Shown here: positions 1-7,471 of the stretch, one piece after another
Numbering within the stretch: position 1 is the stretch's first letter
How the letters are laid out: every line of letters begins with the position of its first letter
Source of the DNA: Streptomyces sp. NBC_00236
Lineage (GTDB): Bacteria; Actinomycetota; Actinomycetes; Streptomycetales; Streptomycetaceae
Assembly (NCBI RefSeq): GCF_036195045.1
Contig: NZ_CP108100.1
Location: 7,378,001 to 7,442,000 of the forward strand
Direction of reading: 5' to 3'
Length of the DNA: 64,000 nt
The notes under the pieces: generated by a model
The model's database searches: none
Told to the model about the DNA's origin: nothing
Seen by the model: only the letters and a program-made list of their open reading frames with translations
Made by a program: the position numbers and the translations under genes

Positions 1-135
1 GCCCCGGCTTGCTGGACGGCACCCCGCTCCGCTGCGGGTGCTCCGGGTGACGACCTGCCCCGCGCGAAGGGCACGGGGAACAGCGGACCACGGTGCAGGC
101 GCTCCGGGTCCTCGGCCCGGAAGGCGAACCTCACC

Positions 136-591
136 ATGCTGCGTCACCTCACCCAGAACGACTCCGTGCGGAGCGACGACTGCTCGCGTTATGCCGCGGG
201 TCACCGCGTGCACTGGATCCACGCGAAGAAGTGCCGCCAGGAGCCGGGGCAGGCCGTCGAGGTCCTGCTCACCTCCGGTGATGTCCGCGACGACGGATGG
301 ATCGAACTGCGGGCCGCCTTCGACTACGCGGGTGACCTCCCTCCGGTGTGGACCCATGCCCCCGCCGCACTGCGGGACACCCTCGCCGGTCACCGCGGGC
401 GCGTGTACTGGCTGGCGCGCTGGCATGCGCTGAAGCTCGAGTACGGCAATGGCGAGGGCGCGGTGTCCGGGGGAGCCGGAGCGCGGGGCGCGGCCGGGCT
501 GGTCAACGTCGGGTACGAGGGCGGCCGGCTCTGTGAGGTCGAGGCGGGGGACGAGGGCGACCTTGCCGGGGGCCACGCCTCCGTGGCATAG
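136..591 (+). CDS. hypothetical protein
   Basis: The family of this 151-residue protein is not recognised. The ATG lies about 10 bases after a GGAAGG ribosome-binding site. Codons up to about residue 105 show the strong third-position G/C bias of real genes here, with a well-mixed Trp/His/Lys/Glu composition. The last ~45 residues are Gly/Ala-rich low complexity and look less like coding sequence, so the original end may have been lost by frameshift. There is no signal peptide or membrane segment. No partner gene lies close enough to suggest a role. Confidence 0.4.
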   Translation: MLRHLTQNDSVRSDDCSRYAAGHRVHWIHAKKCRQEPGQAVEVLLTSGDVRDDGWIELRAAFDYAGDLPPVWTHAPAALRDTLAGHRGRVYWLARWHALKLEYGNGEGAVSGGAGARGAAGLVNVGYEGGRLCEVEAGDEGDLAGGHASVA

Positions 592-795
592 CCCCCACCG
601 AGGCGATCGGGCGGGTCGCCGTGTCGGCTGTCCCTGCCGCGCCGGCCGGCGGCTCCGGTGTCGGCGGCATCGATCCGGCATGACGTACCTGGTCAGCGCG
701 GGTGAGTCGGCCGACGCGTGACCGCCGCGTACCCGGTCGGTGACCAAGGCCGACTACCGCTCGACCTGACACACGGAAATCTATGTTGGCGGGAG

Positions 796-824
796 TAGAC
801 ATTGGGTTGTGGTGTGGCTATGGT
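796..824 (+). promoter_or_regulatory. sigma-70-type promoter for the MerR-like gene leader
   Basis: A TAGACA -35 element (796-801) and a TATGGT -10 element (819-824) are separated by 17 bases. This predicts a transcript start near 831. No credible reading frame begins downstream until 1502, so the transcript would have a leader of about 670 nt. Confidence 0.55.
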
Positions 825-852
825 TTCTCTCGTAGCCCAGAGAGACAGCAGG

Positions 853-877
853 GCCCGGCAGAGACGAACTGCCGGGC
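853..877 (+). promoter_or_regulatory. 5' leader hairpin
   Basis: GCCCGGCAG (853-861) and CTGCCGGGC (869-877) form a perfect 9-bp stem with the 7-base loop AGACGAA. It lies about 22 nt after the predicted transcript start. A weaker TCTCT/AGAGA stem (826-843) sits just before it. The purine-rich loop could be a protein-binding site. Confidence 0.5.
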
Positions 878-1443
878 AGCAGTATCCGCAGTTCGCACGA
901 CGGTGCGGTGGTGGAGTTTCGAAGCCAGGCTGTTGCAGGACGGCGACGGGACTGACGACCGCACCGGGCGGCCCGCAGTGATCAGGGGCTGCCGTGAGCA
1001 GGACCGCAGTTCACGCAGTAGTAGTTCGGCAAGCGCAGTACCCAGCAGTGAAGTCAGTGAGCAGCACCTCGGTGAAGGCGTCGGCTGCGGGCGCGCGTGC
1101 CGGGAGGTTCGGCAGTGGGGTTCCAAGCCAGAGCAGACGCAGGACGGGCAACGGGGCTGGCTGCCGAAGAGTGGCGCTGTCGCAGGCCACGAAGCAGTTC
1201 GCATCACCAGCAGTACCAGTAACAGGTAAGTGACTGATCCCAGAGGGAAGAAACGGAGGACCAGGCGCCATCAGGATCGCCCGGGCGGAAGCCTTGAGCC
1301 CGGGTACCGCAGGACATCGATAGTGAGGTGGTCTCCGGTCAAGCAACCGCGATCCCCGCAACCCCGACGCGTTCCAGGTCGGGTCGGCGGAAACAGAAGG
1401 CCGGCACAGTATCAAGGCCGGCAGATGGTGTAGCAGTTCCTTC

Positions 1444-1475
1444 GGGGCCCGGGTGCCACATGGCACTCGGGCCCC
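1444..1475 (+). terminator. terminator-like hairpin in the leader, possible attenuator
   Basis: Bases 1444-1458 pair with 1461-1475 over 15 positions (one G-U pair), forming a very stable GC-rich hairpin 27 bases before the MerR-like start codon at 1502. No U-tract follows, which is common for Streptomyces terminators. Its place inside the leader suggests premature termination or attenuation rather than the end of an upstream gene. Confidence 0.45.
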
Positions 1476-1501
1476 TCCACGCGTTCCGCAGAGAGGTGCA
1501 A

Positions 1502-1840
1502 ATGACAGCAGACGACTCGTTCGGCCGTCTCGATGACGACGACTACCCCGCCTACACCATGGGCCGGGCAGCCGACATGCTCGGCACTACCCAGGGCTTC
1601 CTCCGCGCCATCGGCGAAGCCCGCCTCATCACCCCGCTGCGCTCCGAGGGTGGCCACCGCCGCTACTCCCGGTACCAGCTGCGCATCGCAGCCCGCGCCC
1701 GGGAACTCGTCGACCAGGGCACCCCCATCGAGGCCGCCTGCCGCATCGTCATCCTGGAAGACCAGCTCGAAGAAGCTCAGCGCATCAACGCCCAATACCG
1801 CCACGCTGCCGAAGCGGAGAATCAGGCGACCGCGAGCTGA
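1502..1840 (+). CDS. MerR-like helix-turn-helix regulator
   Basis: This is a 112-residue DNA-binding protein made essentially of one MerR-type winged-helix domain. Around residues 18-50 it reads YTMGRAADMLG, then a segment ending SEGGHRRYSRYQL, the usual helix-turn-helix plus wing. A C-terminal helix (LEDQLEEAQRINAQ) resembles a short dimerisation coiled coil. There is no ligand-binding domain, as in HspR-size members. The ATG at 1502 is chosen because GAGAGG lies 6-8 bases upstream. The frame stays open upstream to 1328, but that part lacks coding character. The unusually long structured leader suggests post-transcriptional control. The target genes are unknown. Confidence 0.75.
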   Translation: MTADDSFGRLDDDDYPAYTMGRAADMLGTTQGFLRAIGEARLITPLRSEGGHRRYSRYQLRIAARARELVDQGTPIEAACRIVILEDQLEEAQRINAQYRHAAEAENQATAS

Positions 1841-1841
1841 G

Positions 1842-1988
1842 GTGGCACGTCCCCGCCGGGTACTGCACACACCTGGCGGCGCCCCGGGCCACCCGTCAGC
1901 ACCGCCTGCCCCACCCGCCCCCGCTCCGGCCGGCTCGCACGAACACCGGGCGTCGACCGGCAGCGGATGGTGCGGGGAGCACAAGTGA
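1842..1988 (+). CDS. possible 48-residue Pro/Ala-rich small protein
   Basis: A short GTG-initiated frame begins one base after the MerR-like stop codon and ends at a TGA immediately before a hairpin terminator (1989-2022). It encodes a Pro/Ala/His-rich peptide ending in WCGEHK. Third-position GC is only about 75 percent, so it may simply be the 3' untranslated part of the regulator transcript. Confidence 0.2.
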   Translation: MARPRRVLHTPGGAPGHPSAPPAPPAPAPAGSHEHRASTGSGWCGEHK

Positions 1989-2022
1989 CAGGGCCGCTCA
2001 GCAGCAGTGCTGCGCGGCCCTG
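1989..2022 (+). terminator. hairpin terminator after the MerR-like gene
   Basis: CAGGGCCGC (1989-1997) pairs with GCGGCCCTG (2014-2022), with an inner AGCA/TGCT stem. It lies 150 bases after the MerR-like stop and fits as the end of that transcript. Nothing else supportable was seen between 2023 and 2289. Confidence 0.55.
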
Positions 2023-2289
2023 ACGTGCGTCGGGACCGGCATACGGGCCGACTGACGAGGCCGTCGCAGGTCGAGGCCGCAGCAGTGGTTGCGTCCCTCC
2101 GGGCCGCAGACGGCGACCGCTCCTGGTCCAAGCGGTGACGTCGACGAGAGCTCGGGACCGCTCCGCCTGGCCGATGCGCAGGGCCGGGGCGCCCTTCCCG
2201 AACGGGCTTCCCTCCCCGATAATGGCCCTCCGCTGTCTGGCCTTGGGGGGCTTGTGTCGGATCGTGGTTCCCATCCTGTTCCACCCGCC

Positions 2290-3090
2290 ATGCGCAGAGT
2301 CGCGCGGGACTTCGAACTCGGGGCGCACCAGGGGCTGGTGTGGACCGATCCCAAGCGCTTCCCGTGGATCGTGGTGCTGCTGCCGACACTGGTCGGACTG
2401 CCGGTGCTCCGGCTCGGGATTTCTGCCGCACGGGAGGGCCAACGGAGCGACGGCGCCTGGTACTACGGGCTGCCGCTGCTCGTCCTGGGGACCGCCATAG
2501 TCGCCGCAGCCGTGTATTTCCTCTTCCTCGCGCTCACGAGACGGCAGCCGCAGGTGTGGGTAGGTCACTACCGGCACGGCATCGTCCGGGAGGTGGCCGG
2601 GCACGTGCCGGAGGCCTACGCGTGGGACGAGATCGACGGCATTCGGCGGAGCAGTACCAAAGTGACGAACGGGATCACCAGCGTGACCACGCACGAACTC
2701 CGGGTGCGTCCCCGTGAGGGTGCCGAGATCACGGTGACCGACGCGTACAAGGGGGTCGCACGGTTCATCGACGAACTGGACAAGACCTTCACGCGCGTAC
2801 GGCTGCCGCTGGACAGGGACCGGCTGAACGCGGGCGAACGGGTCGACTTCCTCGGGGCCCACCTCGATCCCGCCGGTGTGGGATACCTCGAACACCGGCT
2901 CGGCTGGCGCGAGGTCGAGCGGGTCACGGTCGAACAAGGCCGGCTGGAGATCCATCGGCACGGCGACGGAGAGCCGTGGGCCGGGCTCCCCGTGGAGATG
3001 GTCGAGAACCTCTCGGTCTTCCTGGCCCTCGCAGCGATGATGTGCCGGCCGGCGGGCGGGAATCGGCCGCGACCTGACAATCCGGCCTGA
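2290..3090 (+). CDS. DUF6585-like membrane protein
   Basis: This 266-residue protein has two hydrophobic segments near the N-terminus (around residues 20-40 and 55-80). A soluble C-terminal half follows, containing AYAWDEIDGIRRS and GVARFIDELDKTF, then a second repeat-like module ending in a hydrophobic stretch. The layout resembles DUF6585 proteins, widespread in Streptomyces and of unknown function; the cytosolic part looks PH-like. ATG 2290 is used because coding bias begins there. A GTG at 2254 behind a run of six Gs is a credible alternative start. The gene stands alone. Confidence 0.6.
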   Translation: MRRVARDFELGAHQGLVWTDPKRFPWIVVLLPTLVGLPVLRLGISAAREGQRSDGAWYYGLPLLVLGTAIVAAAVYFLFLALTRRQPQVWVGHYRHGIVREVAGHVPEAYAWDEIDGIRRSSTKVTNGITSVTTHELRVRPREGAEITVTDAYKGVARFIDELDKTFTRVRLPLDRDRLNAGERVDFLGAHLDPAGVGYLEHRLGWREVERVTVEQGRLEIHRHGDGEPWAGLPVEMVENLSVFLALAAMMCRPAGGNRPRPDNPA

Positions 3091-3395
3091 TCCGGCGAAG
3101 GCCGGCGCTCCGGCAACCGCAGTGCGCTGGTGGCCGTGGCCACCCAGTCACGGGAAGTGCCACGTTCCTGAGTCCGGTGTCCTGGCTGTCGACGTGAGGC
3201 CGCCGCGGACCTGCTGGTCGGCGAGACCACCTGCGCCACCCGCGGCGATTACCTGCATGGTCGTCCTGTTGTTCCGTTCAGGGCACGGGATTGATCGCCG
3301 TTGACTGTTCCGAGGTCACACAAAATCCTTATAGTGAACATGCGTTGATCGCATGATCATGACGCGTGCAGCTGTCGCCACAGGAGTCAGGACTC
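3091..3395. other. intergenic region with a possible operator before the P450 pair
   Basis: No gene is seen here. A TATAGT -10-like hexamer lies at 3330-3335 without a well-spaced -35. Just before the P450 start is the inverted repeat TGATC-GCAT-GATCA (3346-3359), a reasonable repressor site for the P450 operon. Confidence 0.35.
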
Positions 3396-4691
3396 ATGAC
3401 GCGCCCTTCTTCCACAGAGCCCGCGCCGACCTCTCCGCCTCCGCCCCCCGGCTGTCCGGCGCACAGCGGAGCCGTGCCGCTCGGCGGGCCCGGTTTCCAG
3501 ACCGAGCCGCAGGCCGCGTACCGCACCATGCGGCGTGACCACGGACCCGTCGTCCCCGTGGAGCTGCCGGGCGGGTTCCCGGCCTGGCTGGTCATCGGGT
3601 ACCGCGAACTCCATCAAGTCACCAGTGACGGCGAGCTGTTCCCGCGCGATGTCGGCCTGTGGAACCAGTGGCCCCACATCCCCGACGACTGGCCGCTGCT
3701 GCCGATGGTGGGGCGACCTCTGCCGTCCATCTACTTCAGTGCCGGGGAGGAACACCGGCGGCACGCCCGGATGGTCGGGCCGGCCCTGGAGGGCGCCGAT
3801 CCGTTCCAGATCCGCAGCCACTGCGAGCAGTTGGCCGACCGGCTGATCGACGACGTGTGCAGCCGCGGCACGGCCGACCTCGTCGCCGACTTCTGCGAGC
3901 CGCTTCCCGTCCTCGTCCTCGCCCGCCTGGTCGGGTTCCCCGACGACGAAGGCGCCGACATCGCCCAGGTGTTGAAGGACCTGGCCGACGGCGGCCCGGA
4001 CGCGCAGAGCGCCCATCTGCGGTTCGGGGAACACATGGCCCGGCTGGTGGCCGCGAAGCGGGCCGTGCCCGGGGACGACGTGACCTCCCGCATGCTCGCC
4101 TTCCCCGAGGCGTTCACCGACGAGGAGTACATGCTCGACCTGATGGCCATCACGGCCGCCGGGCACCTCACCACCGCCGACTGGGTCAGCAACTCCCTGC
4201 GGCTGATGCTCACCGAGGACGCGTTCGCCGAATCCATGGCGCGCGGCCGGCGCAGTATCGGCGAGGCCATGAACGAGGTGCTCTGGGAGGACACGCCCAC
4301 CCAGATCCTCGCCGGGCGCTGGGCCGTACGGGACACCCAGCTCGGCGGTCAGCGGATCAAGGCGGGGGACATGCTGCTGCTCGGGCTCGGTGCCGCCAAC
4401 ACCGACCCGCTGATCCGGCAGAGCATGTCCGGCACCGGAGCACCCGCGCAGGGCGGCAACGGCGCCCATCTCGCGTTCAGCCACGGTGAGTACCGGTGTC
4501 CCTTCCCCGCCCAGGAGATCGCCGAGATCATCGCCCGGACCGGCATCGAGGTCCTGCTCGACCGGCTGCCCGATCTCCAGCTCGCCGTCCCCGTCGACGA
4601 CCTCGTACGACGGCCCTCCGCGTTCCTGCGCGGCACCACTTCGCTCCCCGTTCGGTTCACCCCCGTTCGTACGACAGGAGACCTCTCGTGA
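3396..4691 (+). CDS. cytochrome P450, CYP157-type, without the EXXR motif
   Basis: This is a 431-residue P450-fold protein. The heme-ligand Cys is residue 368 in FSHGEYRCPF. The K-helix reads NEVLWEDTP at residues 293-301, so the Arg of the EXXR motif is replaced by Trp297. Loss of EXXR is a known property of the CYP157 family of streptomycetes. Those genes normally sit next to a CYP154 gene, as this one does. The ATG at 3396 follows CAGGAG by nine bases. The gene overlaps the next P450 by four bases, implying co-translation. The substrate is unknown, and without EXXR it may not be a conventional monooxygenase. Confidence 0.85.
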   Translation: MTRPSSTEPAPTSPPPPPGCPAHSGAVPLGGPGFQTEPQAAYRTMRRDHGPVVPVELPGGFPAWLVIGYRELHQVTSDGELFPRDVGLWNQWPHIPDDWPLLPMVGRPLPSIYFSAGEEHRRHARMVGPALEGADPFQIRSHCEQLADRLIDDVCSRGTADLVADFCEPLPVLVLARLVGFPDDEGADIAQVLKDLADGGPDAQSAHLRFGEHMARLVAAKRAVPGDDVTSRMLAFPEAFTDEEYMLDLMAITAAGHLTTADWVSNSLRLMLTEDAFAESMARGRRSIGEAMNEVLWEDTPTQILAGRWAVRDTQLGGQRIKAGDMLLLGLGAANTDPLIRQSMSGTGAPAQGGNGAHLAFSHGEYRCPFPAQEIAEIIARTGIEVLLDRLPDLQLAVPVDDLVRRPSAFLRGTTSLPVRFTPVRTTGDLS

Positions 4692-5944
4692 ACTGCCCCC
4701 ACGCCGCCGCTCAGGCAGCAGCCCGGAACGGCGGGACCGTCGTCATCGATCCGATGGTCCAGGACCTGGACGGGGAGACGGCGCGGCTGCGCGACGCCGG
4801 ACCGCTGGCCCGGATCGAGCTGCTCGGTGTCCCGGCCTGGGCCCTCACCCGGCACGCCGACGCCCGGCAGCTCCTGCTCGATCCGCGACTGGTGAAGGAC
4901 CTCGACGCCTGGGGCCTGTGGCAGAGCGGCGAGGTGACGCACGCGTGGCCGCTCATCGGCATGATCGACGCGGGCCGGTCCATGTTCACCGTCGACGGCG
5001 ACGAGCACCGCCGGCTGCGGACCAAGACCTCCCAGGCGCTCACGCCCCGCCGGCTGGAGGCGATACGCCCCGACATCGAGAAGTTCACCGAGGAACTGCT
5101 CGACGCGCTCGCCGAGGGCGGCAGGGACGGGGCCGTCGTCGACCTCAAGGCCGTCTTCGCGCAGCCGCTGCCCATGCGGGTCGTCGGCATGCTGATGGGT
5201 GTGGATCCCGCCGAGAACGCCATGCTGACCCGGCAGTACAAGGCCTTCTTCTCGATGCTCACCCCGCAGGACGAACGCCTGGCCCTCCTCGCCGACCTCG
5301 ACGTCTTCTACGCCGGGCTCGTACGCGAGAAGACCGCGCAGCCGACCGACGACCTGACCTCCGCGCTCATCCTCGCCGACGAGGGCGGCGAGCCGCTGAC
5401 CGAGGAAGAAGTGGTCGGCAACCTCAAGGCGATGGTCGCCGCCGGGCACGAGACCACGATCGGGCTCATCCTCAACGCCGTACGCGCCCTGCTGGCCCAC
5501 CCCGACCAGTTGCGGATGGTCCTCGACGGCGAGGTCTCCTGGGAGACCGTGATCGAGGAGACGCTGCGGTGGGACACCCCGACCACCCATCTGCTGATGC
5601 GGTTCGCGACCGAGGACATCCAGGTCGGTGACGGTGTCATCGCCAAGGGCGAGGGCGTGGTCATCTCCTACCGGGTGATCGGCCGCGACCCCGAGCAGCA
5701 CGGCCCGGACGCCGACGCGTTCGACATCACCCGTGCCACGCCCATCCGGCACATGACCTTCGGCCACGGTCCGCACATCTGCCCCGGCGCGGCGCTCTCC
5801 CGCGTCGAGGCGGGCATCGCCCTGCCGGCGCTCTTCGGGCGGTTCCCGCAGCTGCGGCTCGCCGTGCCGGACGCGGACATCCGCAAGCTGCCCGTGATGA
5901 CACAGAACGACATGGAGGCCTTTCCCGTTCTGCTCAACGGCTGA
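4688..5944 (+). CDS. cytochrome P450, CYP154-type
   Basis: This 418-residue soluble P450 has all canonical motifs: the I-helix AGHETT, the K-helix EXXR as ETLR (residues 291-294), and the heme loop FGHGPHICPG. The start is GTG 4688, overlapping the stop of the preceding CYP157-type gene in a GTGA arrangement, with AGGAG seven bases upstream. In Streptomyces, CYP154 enzymes commonly pair with CYP157 genes, and some members oxidise polycyclic or macrolide-like substrates. The pair is followed by an LLM/F420-type oxidoreductase, but no biosynthetic cluster is present, so the substrate cannot be inferred. Confidence 0.88.
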   Translation: MNCPHAAAQAAARNGGTVVIDPMVQDLDGETARLRDAGPLARIELLGVPAWALTRHADARQLLLDPRLVKDLDAWGLWQSGEVTHAWPLIGMIDAGRSMFTVDGDEHRRLRTKTSQALTPRRLEAIRPDIEKFTEELLDALAEGGRDGAVVDLKAVFAQPLPMRVVGMLMGVDPAENAMLTRQYKAFFSMLTPQDERLALLADLDVFYAGLVREKTAQPTDDLTSALILADEGGEPLTEEEVVGNLKAMVAAGHETTIGLILNAVRALLAHPDQLRMVLDGEVSWETVIEETLRWDTPTTHLLMRFATEDIQVGDGVIAKGEGVVISYRVIGRDPEQHGPDADAFDITRATPIRHMTFGHGPHICPGAALSRVEAGIALPALFGRFPQLRLAVPDADIRKLPVMTQNDMEAFPVLLNG

Positions 5945-6022
5945 GTCCGCTCGCTCAACGCCTGGATTCGCCCGGCTCAACGCCCGAATCCGCCGGCGGG
6001 CAGCGCGCGTAGGGTGGATGTC

Positions 6023-6904
6023 ATGAAGATCCGCTTCGGAGTCGGGCTCGGTGCAGGTGCGGCATTGTCGGATTTCAGCCGGATCGTCGACCGCCTCGAA
6101 CGCGACGGCGTGGATTCGCTCTGGCTGTCCGAACACATCTGCTCGGAGGCCGTGGACCCCTTCGTCGGCATGGCCCACGCCCTGTCGAGGACGAGCCGGC
6201 TCAAGGTCGGTACCTCGGTGGCGGTGCTCCCGGGGCGGCACCCGGTCCTGGTCGCCAAGCAGTTGGCGTCCCTGGCCGGGCTCTCGCCCCGGCGCGTGCT
6301 CCCGGTCTTCGGTCTCCAGCCGGCACGGCCCGGTGAACGGGAGCTGTTCCCCGCGCCGGAAGGCCGGCGCGGGGCGCTGTTCGACGAGTCCCTGGAACTG
6401 CTGCGGGCCTCCCTCGGCGGGGAAGTCGCAGGCTTCGACGGGGAGTTCCTGAAGGTCGCGAGCGCGCGGATCGCGCCGCTGCCCGCGAAGCCCCTGGACG
6501 TCTGGCTCGGCGGAAGCGCGCCCGCCGGGCTCCGCAGGGTCGGGCGGTACGGGGACGGCTGGCTGGGGTCCTTCCTCACACCCGGTGCGGCGGGGCGGGC
6601 CCGCGAGTCCATTCAGGCCGCGGCCGAGGAAGCTGGGCGGGAGATCGAGCCCGACCACTTCGGGATCAGTCTCACGGTGGCGGAGAACGGAATCCCGCAG
6701 GAGCTGGCCGAGGCGATTCGCCGGCGTGCTCCGGAGAGCGACCCACGGGACCTCGTGGCCGACGGATGGCCGGAACTCCACCGGCTGCTGGACGGATATG
6801 TCGAGGCCGGGCTCAGCAAGTTCGTGGTCTACTCCGCAGGGGGTGGGCCCCTCGACGCGTTCGTGGACCGGTTCGAGGCGGAACTGCTGCCCCGGCAGAA
6901 CTGA
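6023..6904 (+). CDS. LLM-class (F420- or flavin-dependent) oxidoreductase
   Basis: This 293-residue luciferase-like TIM-barrel protein carries typical motifs: SLWLSEH near residue 35, the KVGTSVAVLPGRHPV strand-loop, a KPLDVWLGGS segment, and GDGWLGSF. They match the F420-dependent branch (the TIGR03854-like family) better than flavin-dependent alkanal monooxygenases. ATG 6023 is preferred over GTG 6014 because AGGGTGG lies 5 bases upstream. It is 78 bases after the CYP154 gene and could be co-transcribed, but the P450s would need ferredoxin partners that are not encoded nearby. Confidence 0.75.
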   Translation: MKIRFGVGLGAGAALSDFSRIVDRLERDGVDSLWLSEHICSEAVDPFVGMAHALSRTSRLKVGTSVAVLPGRHPVLVAKQLASLAGLSPRRVLPVFGLQPARPGERELFPAPEGRRGALFDESLELLRASLGGEVAGFDGEFLKVASARIAPLPAKPLDVWLGGSAPAGLRRVGRYGDGWLGSFLTPGAAGRARESIQAAAEEAGREIEPDHFGISLTVAENGIPQELAEAIRRRAPESDPRDLVADGWPELHRLLDGYVEAGLSKFVVYSAGGGPLDAFVDRFEAELLPRQN

Positions 6905-7015
6905 GAGCGCGGCTCCCACGGCCGGGCGGCGCTCGGCCTCGGCGCGGTCGGGTCAGGGCTGGAGAAGGGCGCACCGGCCATGTCCCGGTCGGGCGTGCGG
7001 GCGGGGGGCCGGGGC

Positions 7016-7226
7016 TCGATCCTGCCTGCGGTGCGGAGCTTCACGGCGGCCGACCGGGCGGGCCCGGGTACCACCTGGACGAGGCGCAGGGGCCGCGGAG
7101 CGGGAGTCGGCCGAAGTGCTCGGCGTTCCGTACGACGACGTCACACCGGCCTTCACCACCGGCACCGAGTTCGAGCCGGCCCGCCGGGTCCCGCGCGAGC
7201 AGGTTCTGCACCGGGACCGATGGGAT
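7016..7226 (+). pseudogene. remnant of a nitroreductase-family gene (C-terminal piece, frameshifted)
   Basis: Two fragments in different frames recall the C-terminal third of nitroreductases. From 7016 one frame gives a segment with SILPAV and GTTWT. From 7104 another gives LGVPYDD, followed by TGTEFEPARRVP and ending in W near 7221. In intact relatives these parts are contiguous, so a frameshift lies between about 7088 and 7104. No start codon or N-terminal domain is present. The assignment rests on motif recall rather than alignment. Confidence 0.4.
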
Positions 7227-7281
7227 CGGCACTCCACCCCGGCCCATGCGGTGAGATTCCTCTCCGGGTGTGCGCCGGCCG

Positions 7282-7348
7282 TTGACGCGCAAGCTGTTCG
7301 ACTCTACGGTCCCGTTCGAAGTTACGAGCGCTATTCGATATGTCGAAC
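7282..7348 (+). promoter_or_regulatory. promoter and TTCGA half-site array before the arabinanase genes
   Basis: A TTGACG -35 (7282-7287) and TACGGT -10 (7305-7310) are spaced by 17 bases, about 165 bases before the first GH43 start. Four TTCGA half-sites overlap and follow it: GTTCGA 7296-7301, GTTCGAA 7314-7320, ATTCGA 7333-7338 and TCGAAC 7343-7348. The last two form TTCGA-TATG-TCGAA. This looks like a repressor operator, distinct from the TCGAAGCGCTTCGA operators of the neighbouring LacI regulon. The rest of 6905-7471 holds only the nitroreductase remnant. Confidence 0.5.
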
Positions 7349-7471
7349 ACGTTGTCTGTCGTGGAGGGGTAGACCTTCTTGCTGACATGAGCATGGCAAC
7401 CAACCGCTGTCCGGCGGCGACTGCTGTACGAGCCCACGCTCCTCCCGTAACCGAACGCAGGAGGTCCCCTC

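Larger units (their letters stand above)
831..1501 (+). promoter_or_regulatory. long non-coding leader rich in CAGT motifs, upstream of the MerR-like gene
   Basis: The frames across this stretch give Ser/Arg/Gly-rich strings with no third-position bias, so I read it as untranslated. The tetramer CAGT occurs 14 times on the plus strand (at 880, 889, 976, 1007, 1016, 1036, 1046, 1055, 1113, 1195, 1211, 1217, 1407 and 1434). Its complement ACTG occurs only about three times. GCAGTTC appears four times. Hairpins sit at the 5' end (824-845 and 853-877) and at the 3' end (1444-1475). This looks like a structured leader or a small RNA gene in front of a regulator. Its function is unknown. Confidence 0.45.

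Noticed and set aside
783..1229. 148-codon frame in the leader before the MerR-like gene
   Set aside because: Ser/Arg-rich product generated by CAGT repeats, no third-position bias, and its start overlaps the promoter. Treated as non-coding.
4349..6919. 856-codon open frame on the minus strand across the P450 genes
   Set aside because: It is the antisense of three well-supported plus-strand genes. High GC keeps antisense frames open; composition is Gly/Arg/Val-biased with no family motifs.
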